Below are positions 25,905 to 33,407 of a stretch of 64,000 bases of DNA, piece by piece. Source of the DNA: a virus. The DNA lies in IMG/VR virus record IMGVR_UViG_3300017971_000185, positions 186,001 through 250,000 of that record. One strand, 5' to 3'. The position numbers and the translations under genes are program-made. How positions within the stretch are numbered: the first letter of the stretch is position 1; each line of letters begins with the position of its first letter. The notes below the pieces were generated by a model that was given only the letters and a program-made list of their open reading frames with translations, was not told the DNA's origin and searched no databases.

Positions 25905-26431
25905 TTACTCGTCTCGCCATTTTCGACTTCGACGGCACGCTGTTCAATGCCCCCGAAATGCCGGGCGCTTCCGACAGTTGGTACGACAGTGTAGAGTCGT
26001 TGTCACCTCCCTGCGTGCCGCAGCGGCCGACTCCCGATTGGTATATCGGGTCGACCAAGAGTGCGTTCCAGAAGGTCAAGGGCGATCCCAAGACGCATGT
26101 TGCAGTCGTGACGGGTCGCGTCGAGCCTTTGCGAGCACGGGTCGCTGAGCTTCTGCGCATGGGTGGTTTAGTCCCCGATGACCTGTTTCTGCGAAGCGGA
26201 GGCGTCACGTTGCGCTACAAAATGGCGACTCTCCGATACTTGACGAACGCACTCCGCACACTCCAGACCATCGAAATCTGGGAAGACCACAAGCACAACC
26301 TAGAGCACATGGTGCGTTACGGAAACAAGATGGGGTACTCTTGCATACCTCACTTGGTTCGAGTGAAGCGGCGCGTTTGTCCGTCTCCTGTGAAAGTCGC
26401 TGAGCGAGCATTGCGCGCAAAGTTGCTATAG
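25901..26431 (+). CDS. HAD-superfamily hydrolase, Swiss-army-knife RNA repair-like
   Basis: GTG start in a GTGA overlap. Motif I DFDGTLF (residues 8-14) holds the nucleophile and acid/base Asp; VVTGR is the motif II Thr; IWEDH is the likely motif IV. The 176-aa length and the segment after motif I (DSWYDSVESL) fit the HAD_SAK type, which occurs in RNA-repair contexts and in phages. Likely activity is phosphatase on nucleic-acid or nucleotide ends; substrate unknown. A terminator follows at 26434. Confidence 0.8.
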   Translation: MITRLAIFDFDGTLFNAPEMPGASDSWYDSVESLSPPCVPQRPTPDWYIGSTKSAFQKVKGDPKTHVAVVTGRVEPLRARVAELLRMGGLVPDDLFLRSGGVTLRYKMATLRYLTNALRTLQTIEIWEDHKHNLEHMVRYGNKMGYSCIPHLVRVKRRVCPSPVKVAERALRAKLL

Positions 26432-26433
26432 GT

Positions 26434-26449
26434 GGGGCAGATCTGCCCC
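26434..26449 (+). terminator. Palindromic hairpin terminator after HAD gene
   Basis: GGGGCAGATCTGCCCC is a perfect 16-bp palindrome, followed by CTTTAG, three bases after the HAD stop codon. The T-tract is short, so termination may be partial. Confidence 0.65.
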
Positions 26450-26512
26450 CTTTAGTCGGTAAATTTGCGCTGTGCATGCTCAGAACAGCACCCTACGGTG
26501 TAGAGCAGGGAG

Positions 26513-26558
26513 CACGGTTTCCGGTTTATAGGTTCCACCTACCTGTACACATACCGTG
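26513..26558 (+). other. Leader hairpin upstream of membrane peptide
   Basis: CACGGT (26513-26518) pairs with ACCGTG (26553-26558), and inside it AGGT (26530-26533) pairs with ACCT (26537-26540). The element ends ten bases before the ATG of a 27-codon ORF. The 120-nt region 26450-26567 contains no other gene. Possible regulatory leader. Confidence 0.4.
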
Positions 26559-26567
26559 TGAAGTCCG

Positions 26568-26651
26568 ATGCGAGACAGCATTGCCATCAAGATCATTCTT
26601 GCAGGATTAGGGTTGCTGTTCGTGATTCAGCTTACGCACTGCTTAGCTTAG
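26568..26651 (+). CDS. 27-residue single-pass membrane peptide
   Basis: ATG 26568 opens 27 codons: MRDSIAIKI followed by a hydrophobic stretch (ILAGLGLLFVIQL) and a short tail THCLA. One transmembrane helix is expected. The Shine-Dalgarno is weak. It lies just upstream of an exported cell-wall-type protein, so it could be a small holin- or antiholin-like peptide, or not expressed. Too short for homology judgement. Confidence 0.4.
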   Translation: MRDSIAIKIILAGLGLLFVIQLTHCLA

Positions 26652-26672
26652 TGTCTCAAACCAGGAGTCTGT

Positions 26673-28040
26673 ATGAGAGGCGCCCCGACCAAGAAAACGT
26701 ACTACCTGAGGCATCTGCCTGTGTTCCTGTGTCTCCTTCTGCTTTCAGGATGGAATCCCACAGGATTGGCGGAGATCACAGGCGACGATGGGTTGGCGGA
26801 TACTCAAGAGACAGTTTCTCAAGAAGAGACTGAAGCAAACGAATCCCCGACCGCAAACGAAACCTCAAAAGAGAAGATCGATCCTTATGCGGAGTGGGCA
26901 ACATGGTCCGAAGACCCGATCAAGAAAGAGTGCAGGTCCGATGACGAGTGCGTGCCTGATAGGACAGGACGCGAAACATACTGTCGCAAGCGAAAAGGTG
27001 CGTTAGAGGGAGATCCCGGTTACTGCCGGCCGTATTGGCTGAATCGGAAACGCCAGGCCATCCAGATGCGAAACCAACGCATCATCGTGGATGCTGTCTG
27101 CAAGCCTCCTTCGTGGTGGACCCCTGATGTGCAGTGCTGGAAATTCAAATGGCGCACTGCCAAGACATGCAACCGCAAGCACTACTGCGACCCAGACAAG
27201 CTCTCTCGATTCCTTCGTATTCCTGCGAAGCGCGAATCGACATGGGATCACCAGACGGACCACCGGCTCGATCCCGATCGTATCGCCAACCGCAACTCGT
27301 ACAAGCGGATGTATCGGAGAGGGGTATACAAGGGAAATCCGCACTTCTATGAAGGACTGACGCTCGGGAAGAGCGGCAAACCGCTCTTTCGGCTCAAGGA
27401 TCTGGAATTCCACTGCGATCCCGACAACCCGTATGACCAAAACTGCGATGGTGTCCCGGATCGTTGGAGCGTGGGCTACGGATGGTATGGGATGAACGCG
27501 GCGTTGTTTACATGGCGTTGGGATCCCATGGCTCCCCCAGAAGTCTTGGCAAAGCGTGTCCCCGCGACGCTGACAATCCTACGTGCCATGCGAAAAGCAT
27601 GGCGCAAGTTTGAGGGTGGTGTGGACTGTCGTGACGCGGACGGGAACCTCTATACCGTCGAGGGGATGTTTTCCGGCGAGCAAAAGCGGGATTACAAGAA
27701 AGACACGTGGCCTGAGCAGACTTGGTGGTCGCTTCATCGGGCTGTGTTTGGTGGGGATGTCTGCCCCATCAAGATCAAAGGCCATAAGCGGTATCGTAAG
27801 GGATTCGTCGCCAGGGCCAAGAACAAGAAAATTGATCTCGATCCAGATGAGAAAGTTACTCTGTCGATGCTCGGGAAACCGGTGCCGCGGGATCAACAGT
27901 GGGAATTTGTGCTTGCAGTCGAGGCGAAATTCGAGCCCGTGTGGCCGGAAGAAGCCGAAGGACCGGAAGAAGAAATCGAGAGAAACGATGCTATTGCCAT
28001 GAGCGATGGTGAAGAAACGGCGGTTTGGATGGCACCATGA
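26673..28040 (+). CDS. Exported lysozyme/transglycosylase-like protein with Cys-rich region
   Basis: ATG after CCAGGAG. Residues 10-33 form a signal peptide (YYLRHLPVFLCLLLLSGWNP). A Glu/Thr-rich linker leads to a Cys cluster (C87, C93, C104, C118) of the kind found in secreted myxobacterial proteins. From about residue 175 the segment AKRESTWDHQTDH (E188) and YGWYGMNAAL resemble the catalytic Glu region and following helix of goose-lysozyme/SLT folds. Peptidoglycan cleavage outside the cytoplasm is therefore likely but not proven. The last 40 residues are acidic. It is followed within 50 bases by another gene on the same strand. Confidence 0.6.
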   Translation: MRGAPTKKTYYLRHLPVFLCLLLLSGWNPTGLAEITGDDGLADTQETVSQEETEANESPTANETSKEKIDPYAEWATWSEDPIKKECRSDDECVPDRTGRETYCRKRKGALEGDPGYCRPYWLNRKRQAIQMRNQRIIVDAVCKPPSWWTPDVQCWKFKWRTAKTCNRKHYCDPDKLSRFLRIPAKRESTWDHQTDHRLDPDRIANRNSYKRMYRRGVYKGNPHFYEGLTLGKSGKPLFRLKDLEFHCDPDNPYDQNCDGVPDRWSVGYGWYGMNAALFTWRWDPMAPPEVLAKRVPATLTILRAMRKAWRKFEGGVDCRDADGNLYTVEGMFSGEQKRDYKKDTWPEQTWWSLHRAVFGGDVCPIKIKGHKRYRKGFVARAKNKKIDLDPDEKVTLSMLGKPVPRDQQWEFVLAVEAKFEPVWPEEAEGPEEEIERNDAIAMSDGEETAVWMAP

Positions 28041-28087
28041 GTTGTCTTCTGGAGTATACAGGAGTGTGGCCGATCTGAGGAAGAGTC

Positions 28088-28792
28088 ATGCGGCTTGACG
28101 GCAAGTACGTTTGCTTGCCACGTGTCCCCCGGCTTCCGGCGCACGAAGCTGCCGGTCTCAATCTCGACGTTTGCTTCATCTCTATCCGTCCGTGCAGCGC
28201 CAAGGCACGCGAGAAGATGCTGTCTTTCTTGTTCGATCACTATCGATCGTGGACAGATCTCACGGGCGAGCCGAGTTTCTCGGACATTCCCATCCGCGGA
28301 ATCTGGCGACACACGAAGGGCGAGGTTCCGGTCATCGAGATCGACTACGACCTGGACATCGGAGAGTGGGAACAGCAGTACGTGACGAGTCTTGCTCGAT
28401 GGATAGCTCTACGAGTCGGAGCGATAGGGCACGCGACTGTTGGGAAGATGAGCAAGCGTGCTCTCGCAAACTGCGGCGACACCTACAAGGATGATGTCTA
28501 CACGTACAGCGTCCCGTCGCTCTACTTCAACGGCCATGAGCGTTGGCTCGTTGTGCAGCAGGGACAGTGGAAGAATCGTCGCTCACCCGAGACGGTCGGG
28601 CTGGGAACGCTCTGCGATGAGCACGGCTTCGCGAGTCGAGAGGAAGCGCGAGGTCGTCAGACGCTCTACCACGTCCAGTCTGTTAATAGGTTTGGGCTCG
28701 GTGACGTGCGACAAGTGCGCAATTTGGGACGGGAAACTGAGGATCTGATCCGTGACGAATTGCGGCGTTTGAGCGCTCTCTGGCCTGGCTAG
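28088..28792 (+). CDS. Hypothetical protein (234 aa)
   Basis: ATG after GAGGAAGAG, a good Shine-Dalgarno. No recognised domain. Residues about 60-125 (PIRGIWRHTKGEVPVIEIDY onward) contain paired acidic and aromatic residues, and the second half (YFNGHERWLVVQQGQWKNRR) is Trp/Arg-rich. No signal peptide or membrane segment. Ends just before motif copy 2, so it closes this transcription unit. Confidence 0.7.
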   Translation: MRLDGKYVCLPRVPRLPAHEAAGLNLDVCFISIRPCSAKAREKMLSFLFDHYRSWTDLTGEPSFSDIPIRGIWRHTKGEVPVIEIDYDLDIGEWEQQYVTSLARWIALRVGAIGHATVGKMSKRALANCGDTYKDDVYTYSVPSLYFNGHERWLVVQQGQWKNRRSPETVGLGTLCDEHGFASREEARGRQTLYHVQSVNRFGLGDVRQVRNLGRETEDLIRDELRRLSALWPG

Positions 28793-28822
28793 CTCACCTT
28801 CTGCGCGCTTTTCGCGGGAAAA

Positions 28823-28850
28823 GTCAACTTTTCGCGGAATCTCGCGTAGA
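28823..28850 (+). promoter_or_regulatory. Bipartite motif, copy 2
   Basis: GTCAACT (28823-28829), 14 nt, GCGTAGA (28844-28850), then AAGGG and ATG at 28860. It immediately precedes an HD-hydrolase N-terminal fragment and the unit that follows. Confidence 0.68.
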
Positions 28851-28859
28851 AGGGATGAG

Positions 28860-28982
28860 ATGACGAGTGCCCGAGATTTCGCGATCAAGGCCCACGGGGA
28901 CCAGAAGTACAACTCTGAGCCCTACAGCGTTCATCTCGATCAGGTTGCGCGGCTCGTTTCGCGAGGCAGCGTACCTGCCTGA
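28860..28982 (+). pseudogene. N-terminal fragment of a ppGpp-hydrolase-like HD protein
   Basis: ATG 28860 follows AAGGG and motif copy 2. The 40-residue product starts ARDFAIKAHGDQKY, continues PYSVHLDQVARLV and then stops. This is the start of RelA/SpoT- or Mesh1-like HD hydrolases (A..FA..AHGDQ.Y..PY..HL..V). The HD metal-binding part is missing. Beyond base 28955 coding continues in a frame shifted by one base. It is either a decayed remnant of a (p)ppGpp hydrolase, a frameshifted gene, or a small peptide kept for another reason. N-terminal identity is fairly sure; its present function is not. Confidence 0.6.
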
Positions 28983-29805
28983 TCTATGCGATGCACTACA
29001 TAAGGCTCTGGATGAAGCTCTGGACACTCGGTACATGACGGGGACGTTTACCAAGAATCTAACCTTCCGCAAAGGAAGAGAGCGGTCTGCGGAACGTGCC
29101 CTTGTATGCTTCAAGGAGCTTCTGGACACCTACCATGCCGTGTCGTGGTTGCCGTCGTTTGATCACTTACTGGAGGCCGGGTGCTCATTCAGCCAGATCG
29201 ATGATGAGACAGGGAAGTTGATCACGGAAAGTCCTCCGTCGTGCGAATTGATTCCCAGGTTGCCCAAGCCAGTCGGCGTGAGCGACCCAGAGGGGACAAT
29301 TGTGGTGGCTCAAGTGCCAATGTCTTTGGGCGTGATGCTATACCGTGTGTTGCTGGACTCGTTGCCGCGGCTAACTTTGGGCGAAGAGCACACGGTGTTT
29401 GAGGCGTGGGTTCAGCCGGTTCCGACTCCTGGCCAGGAAAAGAAGCGGATGCGGTGGTGGAACGTGTGCCCGATTGTGAAGATCTTTGGGGTGAACGAGA
29501 AGGGACATTTGCTGACAGACGAAGGCATTGAAACGGTGTGTACGGCTGTGGAGAATGCCCTGACTGGAATTGAACAGGATCCTGAGGGGTATATGAAGGC
29601 TCAGACTGTGATGTCGGTGCTATCGACTGACCTGACTGTGGCGTTCGATCAGATTGCGTACCTGATACAGCAGGGATGCATGGAAGGTGAGCTGGTAAAA
29701 ATACCCGACCCAATGGTTGGAGGGCACAAGGTGGTTGACCAACTCAATGAGGAACAGATCATGGGCTACTGGATATCTCAGTCGAGAGCTAAGCCTGAAG
29801 CCTGA
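28945..29805 (+). CDS. Hypothetical protein overlapping the HD fragment (start unsure)
   Basis: The frame is open from 28867, but the first 26 codons there are the HD fragment read out of frame. TTG 28945 and ATG 29035 are candidate starts; a one-base shift near 28955 could also fuse it to the HD fragment. The protein (about 250-286 aa) is soluble; a central part (PEGTIVVAQVPMSLGVMLYR) is hydrophobic and the C-terminal third is helical. I recognise no family. Confidence 0.6.
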   Translation: MRGSFREAAYLPDLCDALHKALDEALDTRYMTGTFTKNLTFRKGRERSAERALVCFKELLDTYHAVSWLPSFDHLLEAGCSFSQIDDETGKLITESPPSCELIPRLPKPVGVSDPEGTIVVAQVPMSLGVMLYRVLLDSLPRLTLGEEHTVFEAWVQPVPTPGQEKKRMRWWNVCPIVKIFGVNEKGHLLTDEGIETVCTAVENALTGIEQDPEGYMKAQTVMSVLSTDLTVAFDQIAYLIQQGCMEGELVKIPDPMVGGHKVVDQLNEEQIMGYWISQSRAKPEA

Positions 29806-29823
29806 GTCCGAGAGTAATGGATC

Positions 29824-30294
29824 ATGGACCACGAAACACGACAAGCCATCATGTTACAGCGAAACTATGACAACGATCCTCGTGTCCGTGCGGGTGAACG
29901 TGGCGACTGGTACGAGACTTTCGATGAGAAGCGCATGATCGCCACTATCCTCACCTACGATGAGGATGACGAGGAGACGACTGTAGAGGTTCCTGTCCAG
30001 TACGTGGTCTGTCCGACCTGTGACGGGAAGGGTTCGCACGTCAATCCGAGCATCGACGCGGGTGGCATCTCTTCTGAGGAGTTCTACGACGATCCCGACT
30101 TTGCTGAGGACTACATGAGCGGCACGTATGATGTGTCTTGCTACGAATGCGGCGGAAAGCGCGTCGTACCGGAGATCGCATACGACCGTCTCAATGCCGA
30201 GCAGAAAGCGGCGGTCGAGGCATTGGAGGAGCGGCAGCGTTGGGATGAGGAAGATGCGGCCGTTCGGCGCGCGGAAAGAGCCATGGGTGCCTGA
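29824..30294 (+). CDS. Phage protein with DnaJ-like CxxCxGxG zinc motifs
   Basis: A 156-aa protein with VCPTCDGKGSHVNPSIDAGG and, 50 residues later, SCYECGGKRVV: two CxxCxG motifs that together can bind one zinc, as in the DnaJ central domain. Between them lie EEFYDDPDF and EDYMSGTYDV, a pattern common to a widespread phage protein. The N-terminus (RGDWYETFDEKRMIATI) and the helical charged tail also fit that family. Molecular role unknown; protein or nucleic-acid binding is likely. Confidence 0.82.
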   Translation: MDHETRQAIMLQRNYDNDPRVRAGERGDWYETFDEKRMIATILTYDEDDEETTVEVPVQYVVCPTCDGKGSHVNPSIDAGGISSEEFYDDPDFAEDYMSGTYDVSCYECGGKRVVPEIAYDRLNAEQKAAVEALEERQRWDEEDAAVRRAERAMGA

Positions 30295-30635
30295 TGTTGA
30301 CGCTTGAGAAAATGCTCGATGGTGTTTCTGAGAAGGTGCGGGAGCAGATCGAGAAGGAAATCGCGGAAGCGGTTGCTCGTGCCAAGTCCGACTTGGCGTT
30401 TCTCGTTGCAGAGGAGTTTGGACGAGTCGGCTTGCGAAACGCGGACCTTGGTCCCTTGAAAGGACTCATCGAGGACGCCGCCTTATCAGCCGCAAAGATC
30501 GTCGTTGGGTTGCTTGGAGTCGAGTATGCTCATCGCGCTAGTGAAGCCTCGGACAACATGATCCGAGGAACGCTTGCGGGAGTTGCCCTTGGCGCTCAGG
30601 AAGAGGAAGAGGAAGAGGAGCGCGCTTCAAGGTGA
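30294..30635 (+). CDS. Hypothetical protein with acidic tail (113 aa)
   Basis: Starts in a TGATG overlap. Helical, with an Ala-rich amphipathic first half (EKVREQIEKEIAEAVARAK) and a run of Glu near the end. Its TGA stop is followed in the same frame by 55 codons that encode a zinc ribbon with no start codon of their own (30636-30803). Function unknown. Confidence 0.7.
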   Translation: MLTLEKMLDGVSEKVREQIEKEIAEAVARAKSDLAFLVAEEFGRVGLRNADLGPLKGLIEDAALSAAKIVVGLLGVEYAHRASEASDNMIRGTLAGVALGAQEEEEEEERASR

Positions 30636-30803
30636 AAGGATGGCTACCCAATCTACTGCCCAAGGTGCGGTTCTAAGAAGGTTGTTTACGAGCAAGGACG
30701 TTGGTGGTGCAACTCGTGCAACTACGATTGGCACGACCCAGACGACGGCCCAGACGACGACCCGGAACCACCCGATTTCCCCGACCCGAGTGGGCCGTAC
30801 TGA
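30636..30803 (+). CDS. Zinc-ribbon reading frame directly after an in-frame TGA
   Basis: After the TGA at 30633-30635 the same frame stays open for 55 codons: YCPRCGSKK, then WWCNSCNYDWHDPDD, then a Pro/Asp tail. The CxxC...CxxC pair and Trp are typical of short phage zinc ribbons. There is no ATG, GTG or TTG before the first Cys. Either TGA is read through to give a C-terminal extension of the 113-aa protein, or a start was lost by mutation. Confidence 0.5.
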   Translation, partial: KDGYPIYCPRCGSKKVVYEQGRWWCNSCNYDWHDPDDGPDDDPEPPDFPDPSGPY

Positions 30804-30815
30804 AAGGGGATAGCG

Positions 30816-31568
30816 ATGCGCGACGATTACCGAGTTGACATTCCCGAAGGTGAATCCGGCGATTGGTCCGTCAAACGCTTCACGGTCAGCAAACAAGAAG
30901 CGGAATTAGAGCGACTCAGAGCGGTGTTCTCGTTCGGCGGAGGGGGCCGTGGTGTTCCAGAAGGAACGTACACAGGTCTGTATCACGGGAAGTCGGTGAT
31001 CATGAGCGACACGCCGCACGAGATCCGAGACCATCTGGGGTTCATTCTGCGAGCCGAAGGACGGGTTCTGATTCATGGGCTTGGGCTCGGGATGTGTGCG
31101 GCGGCGGTTCTCAAGAAGGAGGAAGTCACTCACGTCACGGTGATCGAAAAGAGCCCGGATGTGATCAAGCTGGTTGGTGAGTCTATGGTGACTCTCGCGA
31201 AGGAGAAGATCGAGAGTGGCGCGTCTCAGGTTGGCACGATGCCTTCTATCATACGTGCCGAGAATGAAGCTGGCGAGATCACCAGCATCCACGTCTATGC
31301 CAGCGATGGTGAGAATGCCATTGCAAAACAGGCGACCCTGGTCATCAAGTTGGACGATTGCTTCACCTGGAAGCCTCCCAAGGGCGAGCGGTGGAACGTC
31401 GTGTGGCACGATGTATGGGATACCATCTGTACGGACAACCTGCCGGAGATGTCGAAGATGCACAGACGGTTCGGCCGACGATGTGACTGGCAGGGATCTT
31501 GGTGTAGAGAACGTCTGTTGTTCGAGCGTCGCAGAGAACAGCGAGATCCTTGGCAGAGCGGTTGGTGA
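30816..31568 (+). CDS. SAM-binding (spermidine-synthase/methyltransferase fold) phage protein
   Basis: ATG after GAAAGGGG. Residues about 80-120 carry a Rossmann motif I (LIHGLGLGMCAAAVL) and the acidic end of strand 2 (HVTVIEKSPDVIKL), as in class I methyltransferases and spermidine synthases. The C-terminal part (VWHDVWDTICTDNLPEM, then RRFGRRCDWQGSWCR) is a pattern I associate with a phage-specific family. A small-molecule or macromolecule methyltransferase is possible; the substrate cannot be told. Confidence 0.75.
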   Translation: MRDDYRVDIPEGESGDWSVKRFTVSKQEAELERLRAVFSFGGGGRGVPEGTYTGLYHGKSVIMSDTPHEIRDHLGFILRAEGRVLIHGLGLGMCAAAVLKKEEVTHVTVIEKSPDVIKLVGESMVTLAKEKIESGASQVGTMPSIIRAENEAGEITSIHVYASDGENAIAKQATLVIKLDDCFTWKPPKGERWNVVWHDVWDTICTDNLPEMSKMHRRFGRRCDWQGSWCRERLLFERRREQRDPWQSGW

Positions 31569-31957
31569 TGATTCACTGTCTGGACGATAGCGGTCATCCG
31601 ATCACGGTGCTCGATCTGTGTGACTTGCCTCTGGAGGAGGCGCAAGATCATCTCATCGCGCTCCATGCTGAGATGAAGGCGAATCCGAATTCATGGGGCT
31701 ATAGAGAAGACTGCTGCATGGAGGATGGCGTGCGCGTGATCGTTTCCGCAACAGGTGAGAAGCGCTCTCCTCTCGCAGACCAGAGGGCGTCGTATTACGG
31801 GTTGCATCCGAGTTTTGGCTTACAGACGTGTTGGTTTTGCTGGGTCTGTGACGTGATTGACGGGTTGTCTGGTATCCCGCGGATGATGTACGTTGTACGT
31901 CCAGACCCGAAGGCCAGACCCCGTAAGGTGAAACTAGATGGAAGAACGAAGCGATGA
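31568..31957 (+). CDS. Hypothetical Cys/Trp-rich protein (129 aa)
   Basis: ATG 31568 overlaps the previous stop (TGATG); an in-frame TTG upstream is less likely. Contains REDCCMEDG and CWFCWVCDVIDG, which may bind a metal. Basic C-terminus. No family recognised. Confidence 0.7.
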   Translation: MIHCLDDSGHPITVLDLCDLPLEEAQDHLIALHAEMKANPNSWGYREDCCMEDGVRVIVSATGEKRSPLADQRASYYGLHPSFGLQTCWFCWVCDVIDGLSGIPRMMYVVRPDPKARPRKVKLDGRTKR

Positions 31958-32352
31958 GATCAAGAATCGCACTGGCAGTTCTTGTCGCAGCTTGTTCTGC
32001 TGAAGTCGGTCCCGATCCCGAGTTGTCGGATGAAGCGCAGGCGGTCCTGCAAAAGCATGGCGGTTCGTTGGCATGGCATCCTGACGTGGGTCAGTGGGAA
32101 TACAGGCCCACTTCGGATTGCGGATGGGGCCTCGATCAGTACGACAAGTCAGCATCGATCGCGGTGATTCTCGCGGGGACACAAGCTGACAACAAATGCA
32201 GGATTTGTGGTCCCGTGCGTCGAGGTCGATGGGTCCATCCTGGTCCGCCTCCCAAGCTAGCCGGCTGCACCGAAGAACAGTGGGAGGAGATCGAGCGCCT
32301 CTATCACGAGACGGAGTGTAGGCTTGAACGTCATCAGGGAGGCTGTTTGTGA
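31954..32352 (+). CDS. Small exported lipoprotein (132 aa)
   Basis: Starts in an ATGA overlap. MRSRIALAVLVAAC is a short lipoprotein signal with lipobox LVAAC (Cys14). The mature part is small with four to five Cys and a charged helical end (EEQWEEIERLYHETECR). It could be an outer spanin-type lysis lipoprotein or a host-surface modifier; no inner spanin partner is evident next to it, and the endolysin is 2 kb away. Confidence 0.7.
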   Translation: MRSRIALAVLVAACSAEVGPDPELSDEAQAVLQKHGGSLAWHPDVGQWEYRPTSDCGWGLDQYDKSASIAVILAGTQADNKCRICGPVRRGRWVHPGPPPKLAGCTEEQWEEIERLYHETECRLERHQGGCL

Positions 32353-32942
32353 CCGAGCCTCGTCCCATAGGCACAGTGCTTGAGCACCCCTGTCCAGACT
32401 GCGGCGGGGAGATGGTGCTTCGTACCAGCCGCTACGGCCTGTTCTACGGGTGCAAGGCATTCCCCAAGTGTCAGGCGACGCACGGGGCTCACAAGGACGG
32501 ACGCCCCCTCGGCATTCCCGCGGACTCGGACACCAAGCGGGCTCGCATAACCGCCCACAACGTGTTCGATCGCATCTGGAAAGACAAGTACATGCGACGC
32601 GGCGATGCCTATGCCTGGATGGCTGAGCAGATGGGGATGGAGAAAGATGAGGCGCACATCGGTCGCTTCGACATGGAGCAGTGCGAGAAGCTGATCGCGA
32701 TCGTGGACGCCTACTTTGAGAGCAAGCCCAAGAAGGTGAACCCGTACAAGGGTGCTCCACTCCGCAAGATCGTTGACGTGAAGCTGGATGACAACTACCA
32801 CCGCAGCGGGTGGTACACGGCTGTCTTGGAGTGTGGCCACGAAGTCCAGCGACTAGGTTACTACCGTAAGGCTGACAAAGGGCCGCGTGGAGTCAAGACG
32901 AAACGCTGCTACTGCCTCCAGTGCCGAGAGCCTTCGGTGTGA
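32349..32942 (+). CDS. Topoisomerase-type C4 zinc finger + DUF3268-like protein
   Basis: GTG start in a GTGA overlap. Residues 13-45 form a topoisomerase I-type C4 finger (CPDCGGEMVL, YGCKAFPKC; C15, C18, C35, C41). Residues about 60-115 (KRARITAHNVFDRIWK, then YAWMAEQMGM and HIGRFDMEQCE) match the helical domain often fused to it in phages (DUF3268-like). The C-terminal third adds a further Cys pair. Likely nucleic-acid binding; no nuclease motif seen. Confidence 0.83.
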   Translation: MTEPRPIGTVLEHPCPDCGGEMVLRTSRYGLFYGCKAFPKCQATHGAHKDGRPLGIPADSDTKRARITAHNVFDRIWKDKYMRRGDAYAWMAEQMGMEKDEAHIGRFDMEQCEKLIAIVDAYFESKPKKVNPYKGAPLRKIVDVKLDDNYHRSGWYTAVLECGHEVQRLGYYRKADKGPRGVKTKRCYCLQCREPSV

Positions 32943-33352
32943 GTGACGACGCTGACATGGTTCTCGTCTCTCGTCTGCGGAAGCATGCCGATCCGTTCTA
33001 TGTTTTGGGATGGCCCGGAAATCCACCCACGTTGGTCGAGATCAAGCGACAAAAGCCATCGAGGTTTCGTGCCATAGCTCGACGTTCGTTTGCGACGCGA
33101 ACGCGGTACGACTACGGGCGAATTGCGTACTTTGTGCAACAACTGGAACAGGGCTGTGAGATCGAACCGATCATGGTGGATTGCTTCTGTGACGGGGGCC
33201 GCATCTATCCAGAAGCGGTAATCCTAGATGGCTGCCATCGCTTCTGCGCCCACGTTCTGCTGCGAAAACGGCGTATTCCGATCTTTTTCGGAGGCCGCGT
33301 GGATCTGCTCGAATGGCTGCGTGGTGAGCGTCGGGAGTGCCCCATGGAGTAA
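32939..33352 (+). CDS. ParB-like small protein
   Basis: GTG 32939 overlaps the previous stop by GTGA. The segment AVILDGCHRFCAHVLLRKRR (near 33215-33275) resembles the ILDG.HR motif of ParB/sulfiredoxin-like folds, here with Cys where many have Asn. The preceding strand-helix part (VEIKRQKPSRFRAIARRSF) is basic. Possibly a nucleotide-binding or nuclease-like regulator. Ends a unit; the following gap has a palindrome and motif class 2. Confidence 0.6.
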   Translation: MSDDADMVLVSRLRKHADPFYVLGWPGNPPTLVEIKRQKPSRFRAIARRSFATRTRYDYGRIAYFVQQLEQGCEIEPIMVDCFCDGGRIYPEAVILDGCHRFCAHVLLRKRRIPIFFGGRVDLLEWLRGERRECPME

Positions 33353-33354
33353 AG

Positions 33355-33369
33355 TATAGATCATCTATA
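33355..33369. promoter_or_regulatory. 15-bp palindrome in intergenic region
   Basis: TATAGAT-C-ATCTATA is a perfect inverted repeat with a one-base centre, two bases after the stop of the ParB-like gene and upstream of motif class 2. Could be an operator or an AT-rich promoter part. Confidence 0.45.
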
Positions 33370-33376
33370 GTCCGCT

Positions 33377-33406
33377 GATTTTCTTATGGGTAGTCTCTTA
33401 GTAGAG
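33377..33406 (+). promoter_or_regulatory. Candidate second promoter class, ATTTTCTTATGGG element
   Basis: GATTTTCTTATGGG is followed by TAGTCTCTTAGTAGAG, close to the element before fibre D at 20775-20803. It ends directly before ATG 33408, so a leader would be short. Includes a small hairpin CTCT-TAGT-AGAG. Confidence 0.4.
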
Positions 33407-33407
33407 A

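Noticed and set aside
30633-30635. TGA used as a sense codon throughout
   Set aside because: TGA ends many clear genes here with proper overlaps, so general recoding is excluded; only local readthrough remains possible.
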